Below, one piece after another: positions 12,401 through 27,400 of a stretch of DNA of 64,000 nucleotides. This DNA is from Bilabrum cf. latius (Eukaryota; Bigyra: Bicosoecida; Bigyra; Bicosoecida). Below the pieces are notes generated by a model. It searched no databases, was not told where the DNA came from, and was given only the letters and a program-made list of their open reading frames with translations. The position numbers and the translations under genes were made by a program. Position 1 is the stretch's first letter. Each line of letters begins with the position of its first letter. The DNA lies in NCBI GenBank assembly GCA_965178125.1, contig OZ237735.1:1736001-1800000 (forward strand), in the 5' to 3' direction.

Positions 12401-15400
12401 ATGGTATTCACCTGCAGGTGGTTGAAGGAACCATAACAGGGATTAACCCGCGATTCATCTCACAAGATTCCACTACTTTACAGCTGACGGCGCGGGGATT
12501 GGCGGTGCCTTACTTGCGAGTCTTCCTTGCTGGCGCGCCCTGCGTCTTGCCAGGGGTAGGGCATGGCACTGTTGGTTCCGTGCTACTTGGCGAGGGAGGA
12601 ATAACTACAATTACATGTGAAAACGTTGTGTACAACAGCACAGTTTAGTCACAGATTGTTTCAACAGCCTTTGTTCGACTTGGAGCAGGGAATATAGCGT
12701 CTACTTCAACGTCGTAGGGTGGGGTGGCAGTGTTTAGCGGCCAGACATTCTCCGTTGCTGCAATTGGCGAGCTGTCGCAGGGATACTCCACCTTCAAACC
12801 TCCAGCTAGTTGCACAGGCGCTAACGCTTCATTGCACGAGAAAACACTGCTGCAGTTCAGGTTTGATGGGGATCTTAGGAGTCTAGTGGATCAGGCCGGA
12901 GTCCATCTTTCCTGTGAGCTTGAGCTAGTCGCAAATTCGCTTCAAAACAGTACAATAGTTGGGAGTGGCAGCCTTGCAAGCGATGATATACTCTCGTGCA
13001 AGATGGATATTGAAGACCTGCTAGGTGCTGCCGCAAGCTGCTCCAGCTATCGGCAGCTTGCTAGAGCACCTCTGACAATCAAGGTTGTCCTTGGCGGTGG
13101 CGGCTTGGATACGAAAGTGATACTAGCCCGACATTTTGCGTAGATTCGAGCTCTTCCATTGTTTGTGCAGCCAGCCAAGTAGCCCACCGTTAGGATTGTC
13201 GAGACGGCTAGCTTGCTTGAATTCAAGGTTAGTGGCTTGCTTGACCGCAGTTTGGTTTCTGGGGCAGCACTGCAGTGCGTACCGTCGGATGGGCGCTGGA
13301 GTTCTGCAGTAGAGTTTTGCAGATTTGAAACAGGATTGTGCTGCACGATTCCACCAGTGACGAACGTTGGAGAGGAAATCGTGTAGGTACAAGTAGTGCC
13401 GCACAAGTTCGTGCTGCATCGGCAGGACACTGTAGTTGTGCCACCCCCACGCATTTCGTCCTCAACTGTTGCATCTGACGATGCAAATACAGTTGTCATC
13501 AGTGGTAGCGATTTTATGGCATACTCTGGGTTGGACCTAGAATGCGCTGTGGCACAAAGCGCGGAACAAATCGAGGTAGAATCAGCTCGTGCTTCCATCG
13601 CAAGCGACTCTATGTTGAGGTGCAAATTCGGCCGCTAGTATTCTTCAGCTTAGATTTGCCTTCGCCCTACTGGCACTGTATGCACCATTTCTCAATGGGT
13701 GGAGATTGATTCGAAGTGGAATCCATGTGTAGAGCAGGTGGCTCCCCGCTCAGCTGTTTGGGACGGTAGCGGAACCCCATGGCAAGTCGTGCTTGGACAA
13801 CACAACAGCGGATTATGCGAGCAATTGGATCCCGCAGTGACGTCCATTCATGCCGACTCGGCACAAGGTGTGTTGTGCTGCGTGTTCGATTTTGGATGGT
13901 CATCACCGCTAAAGATGCCTGCAAATGTGTACAGCGCTCGGGGTGTTTCAAGGATCGTTGCTGACTGTGATCTTGAGGCAGCAGCAGGGCCTAGTATTCG
14001 TGATATCGTTTCTTCAGTTGGAATTGTTCGGGGTGTGCTGGGTGTTCAGTACTGTGATAGCACTCGGCAGCCACTACATATGCCAATAGCGGCTGCACTT
14101 ACTCGCCAAGTTACTCTTCGGGATGTTCGGCCCGCAGTGCTTAGACTTTCACGAGCGGGAAGTAGCACTCGAGCCGTGACAGTTGTGTTTTACGCTGATC
14201 ACGCTATCCCGGAGGATGAGCAACGAATCATTTGCCGCCTTAATGATGTTTTGGCTTTCTCGATTGCTCGTGTGTCGGCAGATGCGGTCATGTGCGATTT
14301 CAGCTCCGATTCTCTTACACCTGGCAAATACTCGCCATCACTGTCCGTAAACGGTGCAGATTTCAGCGAACTCGATACAGTGGTGATCGTGCTGCCCCCG
14401 AGCTCGCTGAGGTATGTATCGGGCAGTGGTGTATCGGACCCTATTCGGTCGAACCGGGACATCGAGATTTCATTCGGACTGGAGGTATCACAGTCTAGCT
14501 CGATATTCGCGTGCAGTATTACCCCGGGCGACTATGCGGCCGCAGCCGCTGTGCGAGTTTTCGCAACTCAGTTTGGCACCAATGAGTTCCAGTGCAAGAT
14601 GGAGCCCGATGTCCTTCACAATGCATAGAGTGCAGCTGTGCAGGTCCTTCAGTGCCCGTCTGGCTCCAGACTGACTGAGGACTGTGAGATCATATATACA
14701 GCTTCGCAAGTCCCAGTGGAGCACTCCGATGACTTGCATGTCATGTCGCGCGTAGCACTTGTGCGTGAAGATGGGTCCTTTAGCATCGAGGTGTCGGGCC
14801 AGAACGTCAGTATACTGTGGCTTCGTGAAACCGGCAGTGAGCTCAATGCCTGCACTCAGCTTGCTTGCGAACACCAAGCCAGCACACTTGTTTGCTCTGG
14901 ATTTGAAGCCAATTACACCAAAGATTCTTTGGATGTCATTGCTCCGTCGATAAGTGAGCCGGATTGCCTTGCTGAGCCGGCCATCGGCGTCGTCTCACTA
15001 TCTGGCGGCGCATTGCAGCTGCACGCGAGCCCGTAGGAGCTCTTTATTGGCTAGATTTCTGCATTCCAAATTCTGAGTTTAGTTGGTCCAGGCATTGGGC
15101 GCTTCATTGGCTCCTATTGTGAAGCCTCTCGCAATGGCCAGCGGTTATTCTCAACCCCAGCTATTCGGTTGTCCGACGATTTGGTGGAGTGCGCGAACGC
15201 TGCATCGTTGCTTCAGTCCTCCGACGTGTAGCCAGGCACTATGATTCTGGCAATTAATACATGCCCTAAGTGTGTTGCGCTGGCTGCAACGCGACTTACG
15301 GGTCATGCAGAAGTGGATGTGCAATTGCTGCCGAGAGTATCTCTGGTGTCGCCAGATGTCATAGCCGTTCATGACGGTGTTGACGAGCAGCTCGTAACAG

Positions 15401-18400
15401 TGAACGTTTCCGGAACCGGCTTCTCTTCTAGTAGCGATAGGTGTTGGATGACTGACAGTGATAACCACGTGGTCGCGCTCGGCAGGTTTTCGAGTTCATC
15501 AGCAACCCAGGGACGCTGCGACTGGGTTGAGCGTGGGGCTGGTTTGCAGGAAGCATCAGTGTACATTAGCGTCGGTCGTTTCCAGCATACCGCAGCTGGG
15601 TCAGCGCGCATATCCCGGGTAAAACTTTCCGAATTTGCTGGATATTCTGACTCTGGCGTGGCCATTGTTTCGTTCTAGCGTCTTGGTGAGAAGATTGAAC
15701 TCGTGCACGACTTGGTTCGCCTCGGATAGTAGAGTTTGACCGACGCATGTTCAACAACGAAGGTTGTTGTTGCCGCCGCCGGAATCTAGACAGAGTCGAC
15801 CTGGTAGGTTGTGGGAGGTGCAGTATATGCCTCGGTTTAGGGAATCCTATCGAAGTTCCTGGAGTCTGCAAGCTCTGAAACGGTATCAGTTGACGCGAGC
15901 TTCTCCGGCTGCATCTTTGAGGGCGGTGTCATGAGACTGACGATCATTTTTGCAGAAGTTCCTGTTGCCCGCGGTAGTCCAGTCGTAGCAATGCGCGGAG
16001 ACGTTGGTGTTGCGTATGCAACATTTCACGTTTCGAAGCTGCCTACCTCGAGTTTTGGCAACCTTGTGGCAATCTGGGAATCACCGAGCAGTCCGCAGCT
16101 CACCTCCTCTTGCATCGTGCAGAGGTAGACAGAATTGCGTTGTGACATACCAGAGCCTGCACGAACCAGCGTTGGGTACTCTGTTTACTTTAAAGTAGTA
16201 GATGATCAGTTCGAGGCGACGACCAGTGCTGTGCAGCGTTCCGACGTGCTAGCACATTAGATGGTCAGCTTAGTGCCGCCATTACGAGTCCATGTAGAAC
16301 CACAGTATGTCATCGCGACAAACTCTGAGGTTGGCATTTTGCTCTCTGGCATTGAGGCATCGAGCGCCGCAACCCACTGCTTGGTTCTGCGGTGTAGTGC
16401 TGGAGGGACTGGTCCGGTTTTACTGGACACTGTCGATCGAGACGGTTCCCTGTATTGTCCGTTGCCTGCTGGAACTCTGCATCAGCCTGGAGTTTTGCAA
16501 CTGTTTGTGTTGCCTGCAATTGACCCTACCTTCTTGGAGGGCTCCACGGCTCTATCTGCTGGCTGTGAAACGGATGGTACGGACAACCAGATCACTGTTT
16601 TGGTGCAGGCGACAGTATCTGAGGCGAGATGGAACTCAAACGAGCGCAGAATTGATGTAATTGGTGACTTTGATAGTCTGTCGTCCCGAATAATACCAGT
16701 TTGTTCTGTGTCTGGCGATCTGGTTGCAGGGACGACACGGGTGCAAGCCGTGCAAGTTGATGGCTCGACACTGGCATGTATCGGACTTGCTCCAGAACTG
16801 TTTCATGGACAAGGTATGATACAAGTGTCTATTGGCGTTCCAGACTAGCCATGGTCGTACTCTCGTCCTGTTCTGGTTTAGGTGCTCGAAGAGAAACGCC
16901 TCCGCGCTCTCAGTGCTAAGGTCGTAGTTGGTGCGTCCGACGAGATATTGTTAGAGATTCGCGAATACAGGCGTAGCGCTCTAGGCACATGCACATTCTC
17001 GCTAGCAACTCGAGAGGTGGTCAGTGTCGCTTCAGTTTCTGCTGGTCTCGCCAGCTGTCAAATGCCTGCTGAGATAAATTCTGGTGATCTCGGCCGGTCA
17101 GCAAGAGTGCTCCTTTCATTGGAGAACAGGACTGTAGGCGCATTTACAGTTCAATTTCTGCGTCCATCTGAGCTTATACGGGCGGACGCCTGTTTCGTTG
17201 CTATGTATGACGGCGTAGCGCGTACGAGTAGTTTACAGTGGCGTGTAGACGCTACATCTGATGGGTTTTCGTATCTACGGCTTGGTAATAATACGTTCAG
17301 GTCGCCCTCGTTTGACCCATTGGACAGGTTTAATGATTCTGCACACTTTAGAACCGTCCACGACCCGTCGTTCTTGCTTCGCGACACTGCGGCGTCAGTT
17401 GAAACAGCATTCATCGGTGTTTCTGCTGCTGGATTATCGCCCGAATTATCTACATAGGCTGAATGCCCAGTCCTGCACGCCAACAACATCCTCATTGAAG
17501 CGACCAATCGACCGGGTGATATCCAAACCCTCTCGGTACGAACAGCGTCTCCTGGCCAAGCAAGACTGTTGTTGAGCCTTCTGGAGAGGGGTGGAGTTAC
17601 GGCGTCTGCAAGGTGTAGATCTGCCTCTGATGGTGTTCATGACATTAGAACCACGCTGTCTGGCACTGATAACGAGTTTGTGGTGCTGACTGGAACATTC
17701 CCCATCAAATCAGAATGCTCAGCTGCCCTCGAATTTGCTGATCAAGCACTTGCCGAGCTTAATTGGGCAACCGAATCGCAGTCCGATCTGGAGTTGGAGG
17801 TCGTTTACGTCGGGCCTAGCGGCCTCGCTGCTCTAGTTGCGACCAATACGGCACTGCCTGCTGACGCACTGTCTGGCAACGTCTGCTACTTGCGGCTCGA
17901 TGGGACCGCGTCATTACAAGGTGAACTGGGAATTTCTAGCGCTGACGGCACCGTGTACTGCCTCGTGTCTGATAGCGCGAATGCTTTGGGCCCTTCTATT
18001 GAGGTGTGTCTCGGTGCCGAGGCTGGGAGCACAGGCGACAGAAAGCGAGCCTCAGCCTGCCGTAATGTATCGCATATTGCTACGATCAAGGCTGCTTTCT
18101 CATCAGGTGATGGCTTCATCGAGTTGAGTGGAGACTTCTTTCCAACGGGAAGTATCGCGGATCGCTGGGAGTGCGAAGGATTTCTGCCAGAAGGTACTCG
18201 CGTATTGGGTTAGTATGTTGCGATCGGTGATTCATCTCAGAAAGGTCTATGCAAGTTTGCGAGTGCTCAGGCTGGTTCAGTGATAACCATAGAGCTACGG
18301 CTGTCCGCTCTGTAGGAGTTCAGTAGTGGTCCAGTTGTAGTCAGCTCAGGAAGCACTAGATTTCAACCGCTGTTATGGTATCCTCAGATCGTACCATACG

Positions 18401-21400
18401 GTACCCACGTTAGTGCAATTGATGTATCAGCACGCATCAGCGTAGATCTTAGCCGAGTATCGATCTACTGCTAGGCCGATGGAGTCGATTTAGTTGGCTC
18501 GATCCTCAAGGCGCACACCGTCCAGAGTGATGAGATAAGCGCTGTAATCAGGTGCCCGGTGAATGCCACGCTCATTTCGACTGTTCAAGTGGATATCTGG
18601 GTTCTTCCCCTTGGTATGGAAGCCGTTCTAGAAGATTCACGGTAGTCTGTTACCGTAAACGTGCGGAAGCAGTCGGTTGGACTTGACGGTATTGCGATGG
18701 TGTAGTCCAGCAGATCTGGAATGGTAGTGCATGGGGCCTTTGCTCAAGGAACGGGTGACACCCTGACCGATGATGGCTTGGAGTGCTCGTTTACACCGGC
18801 TGTCTCGGCGAGATTCCGCACTGCGCTCATGAAAACAGATTACGCCGGCAGCACCCTGATGGCCTGTACCATCCGTAGCGATGAGGACGCCGGAGGCTAT
18901 GTGGGCTATAGTAGTTTGTCTGTCAGAAGTGTTGCCGATGGGTCTATTCTCGCAGCTGTCAAGCCAAGGGATGTGTTTGTGCAGCCATTGTTGCCCACAC
19001 ATGTCTCTATTGTAGCCACCGGCAACACCAGGACTCTGGAGTTTCGCGTCGAATTTGAGGACAGTTTTGATTCTTTTGGACACTCAGTTGCTGTGTTTGA
19101 GGGTACAGGTGCAGGTGAAATAGTTCCTCATCCGGTATATGCGCAGGGGGGCGGCTGGGCGGTCAATATTGACGGCATGAGGGGTGGTGGATTTTTGTCT
19201 GCTGCCTGGTTGCCGGCTCACATGGTGCACACTTCCGAACAACTGAGCTACCTCAGTTTGGTGCGGAGCACTGCCGTCACTATTGGTATCCCAGCTGATA
19301 AACCGGTGGTGTTTCAGTCGATGTCACCCGCTGTGCTAGTGGCTGGCTCTACCGTGGGAGTGACCTTCAAGGTATCAGTGGGGATCGCGTTCACTGGGGG
19401 TGTCGACTGCGTGGGACTATCTGGCAACCGTACGGTTCTGTTCACAGCGGCTGCGAGTATGCTTGATCCATTTACTGGAACATGCACCGTGAGCGTGCCA
19501 ACGCAGCTGCCACAGCTAGATTCAGCACAGATTGAGCTCCAAGATTCCGTGACTGGTTCAGCTGTGGTAAGCTCAGCTAGTTTGCCCATCGTGGCAATGG
19601 ACTACTAGGGCGACACAGTGATTCTCAGCTCTAGCCGCGACGGCGTGATAGTGTCAAGCCCCATTTCAATTGACCCAACATACGTTGATATTGCGTCTTG
19701 TTGGCTGTGCTCGGATTTGGAGTGCAGCGGGCCGATTATGGGAGCACTCAGCACGGTCGAGGCAGTCAGTGATGCTGTGTCGTGCAGCTGGAAGGGAATT
19801 CCAGGCAGCGGTTAGACCCTCTGGGTAGCTCTTGGTGTTGCAAGCATTGACAACTCGATCGTAGTTGGAGCGGCATCGTTGAAACCAGATGCGGTGTTCG
19901 CATCAAGGGCATCCTCTGATGCTCCGGTCGAGCTCACCGTAATTCGCGAGTCGGAAGCAGTTTCAGAAATCTAGACAGCAACGGTTGCAATTGTTGGTCT
20001 GGACTTGAACTTTGCGATATATCAACCCTTGTGCGAATTTCGAGCCAGTAGCGGCTGGGTGGGTGCCTCTGATGGATCCATCGCCGTTGGGGACCTGGAC
20101 AGCGTCCACGAAATCCACTGCCCAATCCCTTCGGTATGGACTGTATTAAACGATACTTTCGAGCATCCTATTGGGGTTCGAGTCATCCTTGATGAGTCGC
20201 GGAGTATCATTTCGAATTGGGTGCAACTGGTCGGCGGCGTATCGGTTTCCATCTAGTCTGTAAAACCGTCAACAGTGTTGGTAGGGCACACAGCTGGCGA
20301 TATTTCGCTATCCATTGATTCTCATACGCTAAGCTCATGCTAGTACCCGCTTTGCGTACAGTCGAACGGGGAATCCTCATCGTTGACCCGAACTGGGGCA
20401 TTCTCAGGCGTTTGCATGCTCAGCACCCTCGGATTCTCAGGGGTGTCTGAGCTTGCAATTTCTGTACGTTGTGGTAGTGGAAACGTCAACAGCTTGCACA
20501 ATGATTTCTCCATAAGGACGGTTTCTCAAGGCGCGGTTACGCTCGTCTCATCGAGCGAGCTTGCCCGTCCAGAGCCGTCAAGCACCCAACGTTCGTGTTC
20601 GATTCGGTTGGTATTGAGTGGTAGGTCTGATGCGCTGCTCGGACTGCAGCGCAACCTGGATGCCTTATTTACTCAAGGTACTTTTGAGCAGGCCTTTGAG
20701 GTGTCTTGTGTTGAATGCATCGGTAGTACATGCGTCTGCAGCACAGTTGTTAGCTCACCGACGACTTGCTCAGGGCTGGTTCGTGTTCGGGCGCTCGATG
20801 CGGCTGGATTCGCGTACGCACGTCTACACGGGGCCGTATCTGTACAAGACATCGGCACTTTGACATCAGCGTCGGTTGACACGAGTTCAATTAAGGTGCC
20901 AATCGTGTCAACATCGTCCTGGAGAATCGATCTACCATCGCCGTCTGCACGCACCAGCTCGTCGGCGATGATGCCGGAGACCATTACTTGCGCGATCGCT
21001 AGGAACGGCGAAGAACCCAGCGTTGCTGCTGTAATGGCAGGCATTGTGCTGCTATCAGAGTCCGTTTAGCAGCCTTTAGACAGTGGTGGACGGCTGACAT
21101 GCACCTTCGGTCCTGTCATGGACATCACAGATCTGTCGACGCAGAGCCCACAGGTGTACGTTTTTGACGCCCTGGATCTAGATGCAACCGCAACATTAGT
21201 CACCCCCAAGGTCATTGCAAGCACGCTGCCATACTTTGAGCTGGTCTCCACTGAAGCTGTCATCGTTGACGTTGGCCAGTCTGCCTCGATTCCCATGCGA
21301 ATTCGTGGTGCCGACGCGCGCCCTGCTGATCTGACCGAGATTGAGTGTCGGATATCAACTGATCTTGCGTTTGGAACTGGTTTTATCCAATGGACAAATT

Positions 21401-24400
21401 CGACTAGCGCTGATTCCGTAGTGTTTTGTGTAGTGTCCTCGTTTGGAGCGGAATTTGGCTCGTAGGATGCACGAGGGTCCGCATTGGTGGTGCACCGTCC
21501 GTCGGGAGCATAGCTCCTGTTATACCCGGGGTAGTATATCCAAGCCATCAACTCTTCCGCAATGACGATTGACGAGCAGAGGAGCAGCATCAGTACATCA
21601 GGAGGAGCACTTGTATTATCTGGAGCAGGTGGTTTCGGTGTTGCGATTGAGATTGAGTTGCGACTGGGTGATGGGAATCGGCTGACATCTTCCAGCTGTG
21701 ATCCTGCACCTTTTTCGTCCATTTCGTGCATGTTTGGACCAGCTGATACACAGCTAGTGCCAAGCCGCGCGCGTGTTTGCGTGTCTACGGCGCAATTGCC
21801 CGAAATCGCCTGTATTGGTGATATCGAACTCCCTGCAGTTTTCTCTGAGTCTCTGGAGCCGGGCGTGCACGCTGGGCATTGGGCTGGGGGTGATAACGTC
21901 ACACTTATTGGCTTCGATTCCGGTCTTCATTTGAAGTAGACGTGGTGCGTGTTCGGTCACGTGGCTGTGGCTGCCACTAAACGAAGCCGAATCGCATCGT
22001 CGTGCAATGCGCCACCTATGTTGCAGGCCTCCGAAGCTGCAAAGAGTGCAGCTACAGCGGTTTCGAAGTCTCTTTGGGTCGATGGTCTCGGCCTTCCTGT
22101 TGGCTAGATTGGCAGCGATACATTCTACCGTAGTCTTGCTCGCCAGGATGCCAACAAGGTGTGCTTAAAAATGGTGGTAGCTGCAGACAGCTTGACGGCT
22201 GTGGAGGCTGCGCGTGGAGGCGAGTCCGATTGCCGCACGTACACATACCTGCCTCCTGCTCAACTACATGGTGTGACGCCAGCCGTTGTGCCTCGTGCTG
22301 GTGCACCAGTAGTCACTTTATTGTTTTCGTCCGCTTCTCCTGACGAGGTCGTCTTCGGCTCACGTGCAGTGTGTTCAAATGGATACAGGCAAGAATTCTC
22401 CAGCTCCGGTGTTGTAGGACCGACCATCAATACGTCATACAACTCAACGTAGCAGGTATCGATTAAGCTGGATTTTGACCAGTCTAGTTGCGCTGTGGAC
22501 CAATTTGAGATTGGCTGGCGATTTAATGATGGTCAAGACTGGCAACACGACACGATTGCGGTTCATAGTTTCGCCGTGCCGCACATCGAACAGATCGTCC
22601 CATCTACTGTATTGAGTACCTACGCGGGGCAGCGAGGAATGCCACAGGCCATCATGCTTGTTGTCAAAGACCTCCCAGACAGTGCCTGGAGTGTACGCAG
22701 AGGTGAGTTGCACGACGTATTTGATGGTCGCACGAGCATTGGGACAGCCGCTGGTTTGCTTGCGGGCACAGCCTTTTCGTGCAAGATTGGCAGCCAGTTC
22801 GTGGTGCGGGCCAGCATTATCGATTCCAGTGCTGTTTTATGCGAGCTGCCCAAACATATTGAGACTGGCACTATTGATGTGTCGCTCGTTCTTGGTGACG
22901 AGCTTCTCGCAGTGCATGGTAATGGTGTGCAGTTGAAGGCTGTCCCTGCTCCGAAGCTAGTGCGCCCCGATGGAGCACTCGCTGGCCCAGTCTCAGGAGG
23001 CTAGCTCATACGAATAGCTGGCATAGGTTTCAGGAGCATTCAGTCGTCTCATGAATACCTTTGCAAGGCTGGCAACGTGTCGAGTATAGCCACAGTTGTC
23101 TCTGACACCGAGCTCGCTTGCCTGTCACCATCCTTCCTTGGCTCAGCTGGAGTCTCGTCCACATCGATGGCAATTGCGGACATCACATCTTTCGTTGGTC
23201 TTACATTGTCAATTCTTGTTCGTCCAAAGGTTGCCTCGGCTGCTTCAGAGGGCGATGTATTGAGAATAGCATCGATTTCGAATGCTGCGGCCGCGGCTTC
23301 GCATTCGATTCATCTTCCGTGGCGCGGCCCTGAGCCTTAGTTTTACGTCTTCGAGAGCCCTCGTATTGTAGACCACCACCCTTGGGCAATTGACTGCTCT
23401 ACGACAGAAAATGTGGATGAAGTTGCGGCCATTCCGTTGTCAGTTTCCCTGTCTAGTGTGCAATGGACAGAGATTCCATCTTTACGCCTTACGTGTTTCG
23501 TTGAGGCCTCCGGAATGCCAAAAGTATCAGTCCCTGCTGGTGTGGTAGGACAGAGTGTCGAGTGTGAGTTCTAGGCCCGACAGATTTGTCCTCGGCATCG
23601 TGATACTACGGTGACGACTGCATAGCTTGGACTATCTGTCGATTATGGCAAAACTGCAGTAGAAGGAACTTTCTCCACAATTATAGTGCTAAGCAGCATC
23701 GCCACACGGCTCGCTAACGTTGCGATTAGCAGCATTTCAGCCTAGCAAAGTCGTACTGTGAAATACGATGTATATCTTGATGTGGGAAGTCTGCAAGTAC
23801 GTGCTGTGCACCCCGTTGCAATCATTCGCTAGGCTGTAGCTAGTACAACAGGCGGCTGCCGTGGATTCCTCGCATCCTCGCACCGGTCCATTGCATTGAA
23901 GCCGAAAGATGTCGTACCCTTGAATGCCACGCACGCCATTGTGCGTTGTGAGTTGCTGATGAATGAGGGAGATGGACTTGAAGGCGCTCGCTTGGGCATC
24001 ACACTCGATGGCCTGTCTGTTCGTCTTCATTCTGTCAATAACGTTGTGGCGGTTGGCTACGATACGGTTCATGCGAGCCCATCAGTTCTGATTGATGGAG
24101 AGAGCGGGGAATTGGTTGTGGAGTATACCGGTCCCAGTCAGTCAGCGCCTTTGCCGAACGCTTGCTACTTGTGTGGAAGCCTACTACCAGCTACATCTTC
24201 ATCAAGTCGCTCGGTCTCGTGTGTTGTACCTTCTGGCCTGTGGTTGCGTGTTGGCCTGGGGTCCGACGGCTGCATCGTGGCCGTTGGCTCTGGCGATGCC
24301 GTTGACATCCCCGTCGCCAGGAGCTATGATTTTTTCGCCGAGAACTATCTATCGGGTAGCAAGTTAACTTAGGCGCATGTGAAGATAGTTGCTGGAGGGC

Positions 24401-27400
24401 CGGGACAACTTGCAGTGTCGCCGAAGCTCGTTCCTTCGCAGGGATCTCCAATCGAAGTTCAAACTGCCAGGCAAATTGGAAGCCATGAGTCTGTGTGGTG
24501 CCATGGCCATGATCCTACCACTGGAAGTTCGTCCATCTTCATTTCACGCGGGTCCCCGATGTCTGCTCAGGCTGTTGATTGTGGGGTAATTGACTTCTCG
24601 ATGTTTGAATCTTCCGTAGTAGCGTTCAGCATCGAGACTACTTCGCATCGTGTTGCCTACGGGACCACCAGTCTATCAGCCATGCCTTTTATGGAGATTG
24701 GCGGCGGCTACATTGCTGTGGACTCCGTCCACCCTACCGCAGTGCAGGGCAATATGACCGTGTACCGGGCAAAACTCGCATCCCGCCAACCTATCAGCAG
24801 CGTGAGCGACAAATTCTGTGCATTGGTTGACTCAGATTTGAGCACCAAAGTATCGAATTGCGGGCAACTTTTCGCGGACGGGCCCCGCGCAGACGGCACC
24901 CATCAGTACGGCTGCAACGTTCCAGTCCACCACAGCATCTTTTCGAATACCAAATCGCCATTCCGGGTGCTGGGTGGTCGGTCTCCAGCGTATTCGTAGC
25001 GATTCAGCATTGGGCTCGAATTGGACAGGGTCGAGCCTCGACGCTACCTCATTGAGGCGAAATCAAACTCTACTGCTCTTTATGGGGATCGACATCTACG
25101 GTTGTCGTCTGGGTGGGCGGACGATCCTATCCCAGTCGAGTTAGCGAGTGTCTAGGAGCTCGAGTTTGTAGGTCTATCTCAGATTGATGCAAGCAAGCCA
25201 GCCTTTTTCACGGTCCAGATGGAGAGCTTTGTATCTGAACCTATTCGCGTTGGCGCCAGCGCTGCGGATGTCAAGCAAGCAATTCAGTCCCTTGATTGTA
25301 TCGGTGATGTTGATGTATCCAGCATTGGTAGCCAAGCCGGTCCGATAGGCTACTAGGTCACATTCCGCCGCAACTGCTTTGCTAGTGGCGAGTTGATATC
25401 TGGTAATTTGACCGGATTTGCTGCGGAAACGGTAAAGCATCACGCTGTCATGGTAACAACCACACAGAATTGCTCTATCCATGCGCTTTCAGGAAACTTC
25501 GAGTTGTCAGCAGGATCTTAGAGTTCGGGGCCTATCGCAGTTGCTGGGCAATCGGCGCCGCAGCTTGCCAGCACGGTACAAGCTTTCTTTGATGAAGCTG
25601 CCGTGAAGGCAGTGCTTGGCTAGGTAGTAGTTTCAGACGCGGGCGGTGGGATGTCAGGCGTGGGGTATGATTTGGCCATTTCGATCATGTCGCTCACGGT
25701 GGAGACTGGCACAGCGGCTCTGTCATCAGCTAGTGGCGATCTCGCAGACTTGAGCTTGAGTTCAAGTAGCTTAAGCAGAGCTGTCGTTGCTAGCGACATT
25801 GCGTTGCAACTTACAGCACACTGCGATACTCAGGTGGCAGCCTCTGGGTGCAATTCAAGTGTGTCTGCGCAGCTCGGCCCCTCTCAGGACGGCTAGCCGA
25901 TGGGAGCATCGTTCACTCTGCAGTGGGCGGTGACCGGCGAATTTCGAACTGTATCCACGGACCCGATTTCCGTTTACTCCAGTCCGCGTGAAATCGAGCT
26001 CGAGCTCAGAAGGTCTGGCTTCCCTGTAGAAGTTCCCTTTCTTCGCGTCGATCTTGTTGACAGCAACAGTCTACCGTTCACGCGGCAGTGGGTTGTGACT
26101 ATCGACCCATCGTTCTCCAGCGTTGCACCGGAAAATTTGCTTTTGGCTGTTCAGGCTTTTGAGAGTGATGTAGGCATGAAAAGCCCTGTGATGGTGCAAA
26201 CGCGGATTTTGCCATCGACCTCAGGGCCAATCATTGGTACTGCAAGTCTTCTGCTTGGCAATTTGACGGCTAGTATTGATGCCATGCAGTCCGCATCCGA
26301 TGTAAGGTCCATTATGGTGGGTCTATGGAGCGCGCAAGGCCTTCAGGTTGGCATTAACGATATTGTTGTCGTCAAGCAGGGCCGGTCATTGGCAGGAACA
26401 GCTGCTCGCAACGTGCCATTTACACAGCAAGGGGGTGATGCTAATTGGGTGGTCCTGGACTGCTCTCCATTGGAGTCCTGTGAACTTCATAGGGAACAAA
26501 CTATGTTAGCAATGCCAGCGGTGCGTTTCTTGCTTTGGAACATTGCAGGTGAGGCTAAGTTGCCGACGCCTGCAGTCGCTGGTGCTCAATTGCGATCCAG
26601 TAGCTTCCCGCTTAAGTCAACAGCAGCATTTGAGAACGCTGTAGAGCTGCATGTATTGTCAGGGTAGCAGTGCAATGCAGACTTCACGTTTGCGATGGAT
26701 AAGTCAATTACCACGGTGCAGGACGATGATATGCTGCTCGCACAGTCCTTGATTGACCTTCAGTTCTGGGCTTAGCCTGTTGACGGCAAGGTTGCGCGAG
26801 CCCGCCTGTCTGAGCAACTGCGGGTCGATGACCTCTCCATCCTTGTTGCTGCTGGAGACGGAGTGCACACTGGATCGGTTCGTACTTTGTTTGGTGCTCA
26901 TTCGATCGTTGCGTGCGTGCTTGTCGATCATGCTGATTCCACAAGGCCCATTGCAACCTCCACATCTGTGCAGCCTGAACACACGATGGTGTTGGCCGAA
27001 TCGTTGTCGATTAGGTGCCCTCCAGTGCATGCTATAACGAGTGCACTATAGGAAACAGGGGCTGCAAGTTTGTCGGATCTAGAGTTGCGTGCCTCTGTGT
27101 CTGTCACCGAGCAAAGCGGCTTGTCGACTGTTCTGCCATCCATAGGGAGCGTGTCGCTTAACGCAGTTGCCGATGCTGCAATACTGGCCGTATGGCCTCG
27201 AGTCGTCACCAATGACCTATAGGCTGGCTCACACGTGTATGCAAGGATACGCACTGCGGGTTTGGTATCCGCACTGCGAGTAGGCGATGCTGTCTCATGC
27301 GTTTTTGAGGCGACTGCCAATGGGACCACCTACTCAGTGCCTGCCTCAGTTGTCGAACTCCGGCCGGGCAAGGCTATAGTTCAGTGCCTAGTTGAAGCAA

